A stretch of 64,000 nt of DNA from Mucidula mucida (Eukaryota > Basidiomycota > Agaricomycetes > Agaricales > Physalacriaceae): NCBI GenBank assembly GCA_015501055.1, contig JADNYV010000127.1, positions 1-64,000 on the forward strand. Direction: 5' to 3'. The notes below the pieces were generated by a model. It did no database searches and was not told where the DNA came from. It saw nothing but the letters and a program-made list of their open reading frames with translations. The stretch's first letter is position 1; the number at the start of each line of letters is the position of its first letter. Position numbers and translations under genes: made by a program. Below, piece by piece: positions 55,574 through 64,000 of the stretch.

Positions 55574-57176
55574 ATGTTCAGTGAAAAAGTCTTCCAAATC
55601 GCCGTCTCGAACGACAAGATTGACCTCCAAACTCAAACTTTGTGTCTTTCCCGATGAACTCGAGGACGCTGGTTCGAACTATGGCGTCCCTCTCGCAACC
55701 ATGCGCCGCCTCGTGGAATATTGGAGGACCGGCTTCGACTGGCGCGCACAAGAAGCCGCTATCAATGCTGAACTTCCCCAGTTCACCCGCGATATTAAGG
55801 TCAACGGCTTTGGGACGCTCAATATCCACTATGTGCATCAGAAAAGCAAGGGCGTTGATGTCGTCCCGCTTCTATTTGTGCATGGGTGTACGTTGACTTA
55901 CGCTGATTTACTGAGTATTTTTAGTTGATGTCGCATTAGGGCCGAGCAGTTGCTTGGAGGTTCGCAAAATGCTTCCACTTCTCACAGCCGGGAATCCGAG
56001 TTTCCATGTTGTGGCTCTAAGTCTCCCGGGCTTTGGTTTCTCTGAAGCGCCCTCCAAGAAGGGATTCAGGATTAACCAGTACGCCGAGGTATGTGATGGC
56101 TCTCAAGTTGTTTCTGGCGCTGCTGAATGTTTTTTAGGTTTCTCATAAAGTGATGGACCATGGTGGCCCTTGGTTATAACGAGTATGGTGCGTAGGATGA
56201 ATGCGCGTTTTCTACTACAATTGATGAGCAACCAGTCACGCAAGGCGGTGATTTGGGTACGATGGTAAGCTAGCTCCCTATTCATCAAAATTGCCACTCG
56301 TCTCATGACACCCATGTAGATCACTCGCGCGATGGCGCTCAAGTACGGCAGCAAGCATGTCAAGGCGTGGTACACTACTCTGCCTTAGTAGATTTCATTT
56401 CGCACGTATCGCGCATGCACGCTGACATACAAGCAGTGGATTCCCACCGCCCCCTACGCGGCCCATCGCGTTTCTACAGCACTTGCTTACGCCGTACACT
56501 GCTGCCGAAAAGGCCGGCGCGCAAAAGGCTCAATGGTTCGAAAAGCAGGGAAGCGGATACTTTGTGCAGCAATCGACGAGGCCCCAGACTCTTGGTATGC
56601 CGCACTTGTCACTCCAGTGCGACGAAGTCTGATTGAGACGCCACAGGATACTCTTTGGCGGACTCGCCAGTCGGATTGCTGGCTTGGCTGTACGAGAAGC
56701 CCCTCGACTGGACCGACGAGTACCCTTAGACTGATGATGAAGGTATCTATAATATTCCGTAACTTGCAGGCGCGTTTACTGACGACAATGTTTCAGTCCT
56801 GACTTGGACCTCCGTATACCTCTTTTCTCGCAAGCGGGACCTACCGCGTCTACGCGTATCTACTACGAGACATATCAAAGCGGAGACATCTACGTCCTCC
56901 TCCCACAACGACCCTCCATCCCGTATGGGATCTCGATCTTCCCTGGGGACATGGGTGTTCGTACGTCACTCCAAGTTTTTTTGCGACAAACGACTCACGG
57001 GTTTGACTAGGTGGTTCACGACGAACGGCAATCTTGTGTTCAGCAACAACAAGCACACGAAAGGGGGTCACTATGGCGCTTGGGAGGCGCCGGAGGGGTT
57101 GGTGGGGGATTTGAGGAGGATGTTCCGGCGTTTGCTGTTGTTTCTGGGAGAAGTGGATATTAGTGTGGGTGGTTAG
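55574..57176 (+). pseudogene. Microsomal-type epoxide hydrolase (alpha/beta fold), copy 1, decayed
   Basis: The ATG at 55574 is preserved at the edge of the MITE. The N-terminal cap region reads KVFQIAVSNDKIDL, then the frame shifts (apparently two bases lost) before KLKLCVFPDELEDAG and the family block RRLVEYWRTGFDWRAQEAAI. Later pieces are HYVHQKSKGVDVVPLLFVHG, FHVVALSLPGFGFSEAPSKK, the nucleophile Asp in GGDLG (GAT 56250-56252; Trp is usual after Asp), QWFEKQGSGYFVQQSTRPQT-like sequence and the catalytic His in GGHYGAWE (CAC 57070-57072). Several more frame changes lie between 56150 and 56800. The family hydrates epoxides at the ER membrane. This copy is not functional. Confidence 0.8.
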
Positions 57177-57180
57177 GACT

Positions 57181-58319
57181 ATGAGTACAAGACGATCTCG
57201 CACCCTCTTGTCCCTTCGTCAAGACACATTCACCCAGCTCATGCCCCGGCACTACCTTCTATCAGCTTACACGACCGGCATCTCATGTGGCGATGTTGTG
57301 CTATGTCTGATCAAATCGACGCCCTTTACTAGAATGCACCTTCTTACGGAACTGACGTGGCACACTGTCTACTCTAGGTGCCTCAAGACGTTTAGACTTC
57401 ATAGCGAATGGACTCTAATAATTCAAGCACAAAGTAGTGCCTTCCTGTCGTTGGATGGCTACTTCTGAACACACCGTCCCGTTACATCTCGTTGGAGGTT
57501 TTCAATGCCGAGCTGTTACATGCCGGCTTCTTCCCTACACCGTGCATAACACCGCCCAAGTGGCGTCGCCTCGTGATCAAGAGGTTCCTCGGGCATTCGT
57601 CGAACATAAAGTCGGACGTCGGCGGTACCACATCACCTCTACGTCTTTCCTTCTCGGCTCGCGACCACACCTCAACCTTGTGCATGTATCTCGACGGTTC
57701 AAACTCAAGCATTGGAAACAGCGAATCTCTCATGGCAGTCATCGACCATTTACTATCGTTGGACGCAATGATCATGTTAGACAATCTAGACGTCGAGGGG
57801 TCATATGCCCCACTCGTGGTAGAACTGCTCCCTACGCTCCTCAGGATTGACAGACTGCTCCGTCTGCAAGGACTTCCAGCGGATTGTGAGTTGGCTAGTG
57901 CATCTCGTCATTACTTTACTGATACTAGACTAATCATTGATACTTTAAGCTGTGGCTTGTACACGGCTTTCGTTGTGTGTCAAGCTGCCTGCCGCCCTTA
58001 TCCGCGACTTCTCGACGCCGAACGCGATAAGCACATTCGTCTCTTGGCTGCCACGAATATTGACATCGATTCAGGATGAACGTCGCGCTCAACCTCTGAG
58101 GTATACCTCTGCTTCAAGTACGACGCCGTGCTCGGCACGAAAGACCACAGGCTCTGGTCGACCTCGACAAAATTCTTGCAGACCGAGTTGCGGACTATTC
58201 TCTCGGTCACGTCTTGACACCATCGATAACGTGCCAGATCCAACCCTGGAAACCCTGTTCAGTGGTCTCCTTCCCAAAGCACAAGCGGCATTGGTACTAC
58301 GTCGTTGGCTCTGATCTAC
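57181..58319 (+). pseudogene. Unrecognised gene fragment, possibly F-box/LRR-type
   Basis: A coding-like stretch runs from about 57492 (MEVFNAELLHAGFFPTPC...) to 57891, with an apparent intron 57892-57950 (GTGAGT...AAG) leading to CTRLSLCVKLPAALIRDFST. A further stretch ALVDLDKILADRVADYSLGH sits in another frame. Leucine spacing (LLPTLLRIDRLLRLQGLP) recalls the C-terminal halves of mushroom F-box proteins, but no F-box is seen upstream. Frames do not join without a shift near 58110. I cannot name it. Confidence 0.35.
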
Positions 58320-58407
58320 GCAAAGGACATCCTAGTTATTTTTAATGGGTTCGGTAGAATACAGGCTTGCTCAATCTGAAGTACGAGTTAACAATCAGCT
58401 TGAGAAT

Positions 58408-61400
58408 TTATAGACTCGTAAGGTGTTCATCGAGCAAAGTGATTCCAGAATCAAGGTATTCTACCATCTCCGTGACCATTGCATCATCAGGAAGAACAAA
58501 TGAACGACCGGGATCAAGATACACGGGATATCGATGAATCCCAAATCGTTCCGTAGCCGCCTCCCGTAACATCATGCGACACTCATCCCATGTCAAGTCA
58601 AGTCCGTCGTACTGTTTCTCCCAGTACCGGCCCAGAAATGTAATGATTTCCGACCGAGGCAAGGCAAGATCTCGAAGAAAATTACTCCACGAATTCTCTG
58701 GAACCGATAACATAATAACACAGACTTGGAAAATGTTACGCCCACTAAGAAGGTAATTCCGTTGGGTTGGCAATGCTATTTCTGGGGGGTACGGCATCCG
58801 TCTCATTTGACCGTCTTCCTTCACATCACCCAACACCCAGTATGACGATGCCAGAATATAGGAACAGAGTGCGTGGCGCACAACGGGAAGGTTGCGATAT
58901 GGTAAGAGGACAGTGAGTAGATCACACTCTGGGAAAAGGTTGTAAGCTGCCGGAACACCAGTGAACAGTGCTCGATCAAGAAGCTGAGTAGTTGGCCATA
59001 TATAGCGATGCATCATAGAAGAATCCTTCACATCTTCCACTCGAAATAATAGAAGGTGTTTCGTTAGTTGAACCGAGAACCACTCCTCCCAGTTAAACCG
59101 GAATAAAAAAATGTGCAGACCGTGGTAGGACATTTGCTGACAGAATGCGGAGATTACATCCAACGCAAGAGAGCGAGGAGAATCAAGGTCAGCAGGATCA
59201 TTTGGGACTGGCAGGTTCGCAAACAAAGATTTTAGAGTTACGTAAATGTAATAACCAGCCATTTCATGATTCGGTTGATAGTCTCTCTTGTTCAGAGCGG
59301 AGAAGATCTTGCAGACCAAGCACTCCAACTCAGAAACAACAAGCGCATCTGGGGCAGGACAGGTCTGAACATGAATGAAATACTTCACAATAGCAAGTGT
59401 TATGCGCAGCCCGGGATAATGATGTGCGTCATTCACAAAACTGGGAGGTTCGAATTCATCGAATGAGCCGAACACACGATGTAGACGCTGGTCAACAATC
59501 TCTTGGAAAGCTCGAATTGACACATGCGTGCGAATGTGGCCGCAGTTTCTTCAGTTGGAAGCAGCCTCTCAATGTTCCGTTCACCTGATGCATACAGCGC
59601 AAATTCCTCAGTGGTGTAGATGTCCAGAATGGAAGGTGAACTTGCGCAGACTTGGATGATAGGCAGGATTGAGGGTGAAGCGTTCTGAATGTCATCCTCA
59701 GACGGCGATGCATTCGAAAATATCAGCTGAAGAATACTGACCCAGGTTTGTGGATGCAAACGAAGGTCTGGATTGTCTGGGATATATTGAAGAAACATAT
59801 CTTTGGCTGACAATTTGATATCGTCTTCATGGCGGGACCAGTCTGGAGGCATTGCGGCAATGACGGCGACGAGCTCCAGAGGAACGGGAGGATGCTTGGG
59901 CAAAAGCTTCAAGGTGTCCAAATCTGTGGTTAACAGAAATTTCTTCGAACGAGCCAGACGTTCCAACTGAAAGTATGCATTGTTGGCATCTACCGGATTT
60001 CCTGGCGGAGAATCCAAGACGGAAAGGAGAGGGGTGTACAAACGCTTCACCTCCGTATAGTACATGTCACCAAATTTTCTCGATAGCGGGTCATGGTATC
60101 GCGACGGAAATCCACCAACACATTGGACAATGATACTACGAGCAGATGGATTTGCAGAATTCTCAAAAACCCAATTCAATACATCAATGGAAAAGAAATC
60201 ACCCTGACGAGTCTTAACTGCCGATGCTTCCGCCTCTCTGATGGACTTTGGCGCTTTTTCACGCTCCAGAGGAGGAAGAAGGCGTCGAAGCACCATGAAT
60301 AGAAGATTGGAAAGGGGTGTCTTGTATGGACACTGCGGATACACGGCCGAGAAGAAATGCGTGGCAAAGTAAGCGGTGTAGGTAACGAGGGTAAAGACAC
60401 CAGTCACATATGCGAACGGTCCGTACAGTTCCACTAGATAGACGATAAGCCCGAGGAAGAAGAGCCCGAGCGAGAGGTGCATGAGCACTGGCAACAAGCC
60501 GATGATCAGAGGAACCTTCCACGCCTGCAAGCCCTCGTAACGGTACTGGCGAAGAAGGCTGCGATCTAACGGTGTCCCGGATGTCATAGCCATATACTGG
60601 TGCAGCCATTGCTTCGCTAACACGGCGACAAGTGCAGTGATCAAGCTCAACGATAAGCTCGTGTACCACAAACCGTTTATCCACAGCTGCGAATGAGATG
60701 GCATGAACTGCAGCGCGTCTGGAGACGAGATCACTGGACCAAGATCAACAGCTGACCCGTTCGCGTGCGCGCGCTGGACAACCAACATCTCGAAGAGAAT
60801 AGAAGTCGACAGTTGGACGTAGTCGGGTTCGAGCTTGTCGGCCGTCTGAATTAGGAAGGCCGTGACAACGGCAGAGAACAGACCTGCCTATTAGGTGCAT
60901 TAGAAGAGCAATAAATATGTTAGGAACATAGACGTACGAATACAAGTAGCACGTCTACTGTATCACGCGCATCCTCAGACAAATCGGTATCGAAAATCTG
61001 GAACTCGTCGACACACATCCTCCAAACCCTAGCATTCGGCTGTGCCTCCTCGAAAATCGGATCGGGAGGGTACTTTTGCTCGTAGTCCATAGGGTCATAC
61101 CCTAGTATTTCGATTAAACAATCTCGAATTTAACAGCATGTTCACGAACCTCTCGCATTGCGATCCACGGGTAGTCCGAACAGCTTCTTACGCGCATGAC
61201 GACCTTTGCGAGCGCGAGGTGGATCGGTATCAACATCCCGGCGCTGCTTGTCGTCGTCTCGCACAGCATCACTTTCTTCGCCCGCATCTTCGTCTTCCGC
61301 ATCACCGTCCTCTCCCGATTCACCAGCAGAATCAACTTGTACACCTGGGTTCCTTTTCTTCGCGCGTCCTGGGCGGGTTTTCCGGGAACCTTCGGTAGTC

Positions 61401-61552
61401 CCATCCTTGCCAGGAAGCCGTATGGGCTCTAGTTTCGGGGGAAGCCTCGCAGCCCGCGATGAGTCTCCCCATTGAAGAGCGATTGCCGGTGAGTGGATGG
61501 CAACATTAGCAAAATCTTCCGAGTTGTCATCTGAGCTGGTTGTAGTGGACAT
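58408..61552 (-). CDS. DUF6535 membrane protein (possible frameshift)
   Basis: ATG 61552 (MSTTTSSDDNSEDFANVAIH; an upstream ATG at 61582 is also in frame) opens an acidic, basic-patched N-terminus. Two introns join it to YDPMDYEQKYPPDPIFEEAQ and FDTDLSEDARDTVDVLLVF, then AGLFSAVVTAFLIQTADKLE, the signature start of DUF6535. Further TM segments are WYTSLSLSLITALVAVLAKQ, PLIIGLLPVLMHLSLGLFFL and VTGVFTLVTYTAYFATHFFS. A long cytoplasmic part follows to EEFALYASGERNIERLL and then, after a one-base frame change between 59523 and 59433, AFQEIVDQRLHRVFGSFDEF to the end at HLTSL. Both frames are open across the overlap. DUF6535 proteins are numerous in Agaricomycetes; function is unknown. Confidence 0.85.
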
Positions 61553-61582
61553 TGTCGACGACGGCTGTTGATACGATGGCAA

Positions 61583-62685
61583 GCTAGTCCCAGTCCGAAG
61601 TAACTTTTACCACGTCTAGCCCCGTGCACGCTTAAGACATCGTGTCGCCGGTGGCAATGCCTTTGTGGGTCCAGTTGCCCATACAACTACCGACATTCGA
61701 CCAACGTCGTTACAACTGACCTAGATGAATGGAGCTTGTAGGATCGTCTAGCTGGGCCTTCGCCGTGGTGTAGCAAACGCTACATTCAAAGGCAGTTTGA
61801 CTAGCAGGGCGTTCTGAAGACGATACTATCTGATCTAAACTTCATTACTATCACTCGTGGAAGGTGAAGAAGTAGTTCACCTCCGCGCAAGTAGAGAGAT
61901 TCCATCAATGATTTCGTGCACATTTCATCGCGACGTAGCACGTCTCTGTCGTGTAGGGCGCATCTTGTGAACAATCGTTAAGCGCGTCGTGCCTGCGAGC
62001 GATCATGGATCCTCGGGTGGAGAGTGCGAAGGGGCTACGAGAGTGATAGCGCATGCTCGATATCGCTGCCTTGCGCAGGTATGCTTTTCAGCGCAGCGAC
62101 ACAGAAATCCGACGCTTCCGTTTTGACATTCCTTCGAGTTGTCTTCGCTCCCAAGAGAAACTCTGAGGCTGTTGTCAGCTATGTAGTTCCCTCTGCGTTG
62201 TTCAGAAACATGAAGTAGGTACTTCCAGGTCGAAGGTGCTGTTGATGGCGTCCGAGCAACAGTGTTTCGCGTGTTTTGTTTTTTGCAACGCCGGGCGAAC
62301 ACTTTATCTGACGAAATAAGCACATAGCGTGAGCTACCAAGCATCCAAAAGATAAACGGATGATTTTGGGTTACATTTACCATTGTACTAGCAAGCAAAG
62401 ATTCGAATTGTGGCGAAATTCTTCATGGCGGTTTTTTTTGGTGAGAGACAACGTGATCGAGTTTGACCGATGCGACCCGAAATTGCCGATCATTATCGTT
62501 TTTTCAAGACTTTTTTGTACCTTCAGGCGAACTATCACTTGCACAATACCACTGTCGCATTCAGCCCTTATCCAGCTCACCTAGAAGGCCAACTTGAAAC
62601 TAGTCATGTCACCATGGACAGCAGGAGAGGTTCACTTGATATCTCCAAGCCTGTATCGCGGAGCAATAGACAGTTTGGAAAGCGA
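61583..62685. other. Intergenic, no supported gene
   Basis: No domain or splice logic found in the short open frames (for example 62003-62398). Confidence 0.35.
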
Positions 62686-63103
62686 AATTGTCAGATGGTG
62701 CCTAGAGGATGTAGCGGTAATGACTCGTCGGGTCTGCGCTTTTTGCTTGTCTGACCATTCCTATCAGCGTTTCTTGACGTGAATCTTTATCCGTCTTGCG
62801 ACACTGATACATATTGACAACGCGCCCGTCATTGTGCACGACGCGTCACGGAAAATGGAAGTGGTTAGCATCATTAATACCCAATGATCGACCGTTCTCC
62901 AACGGCTAGGAACATTTGTTGGTGAAAGCCTGCTCTTGGTGTTTCAACTCTTGCGACTCCGAGAGTCGTTTCACAGGACCCTCCTGTACGCGTAGCGCGT
63001 CTTCTCGTCACACTTTCTCCTCGGTTAAGGAATTGGAGACATGACACCTCCTAATCACATCATCGGATTTTCCTCTTGGCTTCTATGATGTCTGTCAGAA
63101 GCC

Positions 63104-63110
63104 TATAAAA
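63104..63110 (+). promoter_or_regulatory. TATA box of epoxide hydrolase copy 2
   Basis: TATAAAA about 42 bases before ATG 63152. Confidence 0.6.
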
Positions 63111-63151
63111 CACACCGACGCTTTCGTTGCTTCCCACCTACCAGACCCACT

Positions 63152-63416
63152 ATGTCGAGTGAAAAAGTTTTCCAAATCGCCGTCTCGAACGACAAGATTG
63201 ACCTCCAAACTCAAACTTTGTGTCTTTCCCGATGAACTTAAGGACGCTGGCTCAAACTATGGCGTCCCTCTTGCAACCATGCGCCGCCTCGTGGAATATT
63301 GGAGGACCGGCTTCGACTGGCGCGCACAAGAAGCCGCTATCAATGCTGAACTTCCCCAGTTCACCCGCGATATTAAGGTCAACGGCTTTGGGACGCTCAA
63401 TATTCACTACGTGCAT
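63152..63416 (+). pseudogene. Epoxide hydrolase, copy 2, truncated
   Basis: It begins ATGTCGAGTGAAAAAGTTTT and repeats the first exon of copy 1, including the same frame break between NDKIDL and KLKLCVFPDEL. So the break predates the duplication. The match ends at the NIHYVH codons. The following DNA (63417 onward) is unrelated, and no catalytic residues are present. The cap-domain block FDWRAQEAAINAELPQF is intact at the sequence level. Confidence 0.85.
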
Positions 63417-64000
63417 CTGGTGGTGGGCACCCACCATTCCTAGAATGGCAGATTGTTCGTGTTTGGCATAGCCGTCTCCGCCTGTTACCTTTTGATCAGA
63501 AATACGCCGGCCGTCAGTTGCTATCACACACCCTTATGTCGCCGGAACAGTACGAAATAGTCCTTTCCATCTGTATTAAGCGCCGTAAGTTGTCGAAATG
63601 TGTATTTTTTCTGTGGGAACCACATCGCTACATGATCTGGCTAAGATAATTGAAGGATAAATGAAAACTTCTGTCCCTTTGTAGTGGTCTCAAATTTAAT
63701 GCCTGAAATTTTGACGATGAGAAACACGTTGTGTCAAGAACTGACGACAATACTCGATTTCGCCTGTAAACGCGTCTTAATTAGGTGCATCACGTCACGG
63801 TCACTCGACGCGTCTTGTTTTCCTCCTCGTTAAATCTTGTTGTATCAAGTCATTGCCCGCAACGTGAGCTCAAAGTTAGTTTCAGAAAAGGGGACCGCAG
63901 ACTGGCATCCCCAAGAAGAAGGATATTCTCAAGGTTGCGCCAAAGTAAGTGGCACTCCGGACCGCGTTTACGTTGCATTTGCAGTTCCTGCGCGATGGGA
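63417..64000 (+). other. Unannotated end of window
   Basis: No gene supported. The breakpoint of the truncated epoxide hydrolase lies at its left edge. Confidence 0.3.

Larger units (their letters stand above)
54886..55850 (+). repeat. Segmental duplication copy 1 (5' region and first exon of epoxide hydrolase)
   Basis: Upstream DNA and the first about 270 coding bases match 62686-63416 in the same orientation, except for the 244-base MITE at 55329-55572. Identity rises toward the gene; the promoter stretch 55170-55320 is nearly identical. Copy 1 continues into the rest of the gene, copy 2 stops. Confidence 0.85.
62686..63416 (+). repeat. Segmental duplication copy 2
   Basis: Counterpart of 54886-55850 without the MITE. 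It ends abruptly inside the coding sequence after CTACGTGCAT at 63416. Confidence 0.85.

Noticed and set aside
1..64000. CRISPR arrays, rRNA and tRNA genes
   Set aside because: No regularly spaced direct repeats and no rRNA or convincing tRNA cloverleaf was noticed by eye; a tRNAscan run would be needed to exclude single tRNAs.

Overview
The window reads as genomic DNA of a filamentous basidiomycete, most likely an Agaricomycete. The genes are cut by many 45-60 base introns with GT-AG borders. The protein families are typical of mushroom-forming fungi: a DUF6535 protein, 7-TM integral membrane proteins, UstYa/DUF3328-like proteins, an F-box protein, CYP-rich accessory DNA and a DUF6729-type transposon-like gene. 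No bacterial or organellar signature was seen.

Layout. 1-5 kb: gene-poor transposon graveyard with a copia-type gag remnant and a 243-base MITE. 5-7 kb: decayed cytochrome P450 (minus). 8.1-9.6 kb: 7-TM membrane protein. 9.8-16.1 kb: full-length Ngaro-type tyrosine-recombinase retrotransposon (minus) with complete split direct repeats but a broken RT and recombinase. 16.3-24.5 kb: small secreted peptide gene, amino-acid permease, UstYa-like gene, But2-like membrane protein, GNAT acetyltransferase and a second UstYa-like gene. 24.9-30.9 kb: inverted-repeat element and a decayed DUF6729/exonuclease-like mobile gene. 31-32.7 kb: tandem duplication. 32.7-40.6 kb: second 7-TM protein, SAM methyltransferase, NTF2-like/flavin monooxygenase and an apparently functional P450. 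40.8-49 kb: five more small secreted peptide genes, an SDR and a foldback element. 49.8-52.6 kb: F-box protein and maleylacetate reductase. 54.9-57.2 and 62.7-63.4 kb: two copies of a duplicated epoxide hydrolase pseudogene, one with a MITE landed at its start codon. 57.2-61.6 kb: gene fragment and DUF6535 protein.

Main discovery. Six tiny genes (16334, 40875, 42654, 45925 on plus; 47151 and 48930 on minus) share one design: a TATA box about 60-80 bases upstream, a signal peptide of about 20 residues, one 49-58 base intron at the same phase-1 position, and a second exon coding an 17-21 residue tail that starts Glu-Asn-(Ile/Leu)-Asp-x-Pro and ends in a C-terminal Phe. I do not recognise this as a named family. 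The genes are spread through a neighbourhood rich in tailoring enzymes (two UstYa-like proteins, P450s, flavin monooxygenase, methyltransferase, acetyltransferase, SDR, permease). That makes a peptide-derived secondary metabolite or peptide-signal locus a testable hypothesis, not a demonstrated one.

Caution. Several otherwise good genes contain a single-base frameshift (permease, SDR, DUF6535, first 7-TM tail, first P450). Some of these may be assembly indels rather than true pseudogenes.
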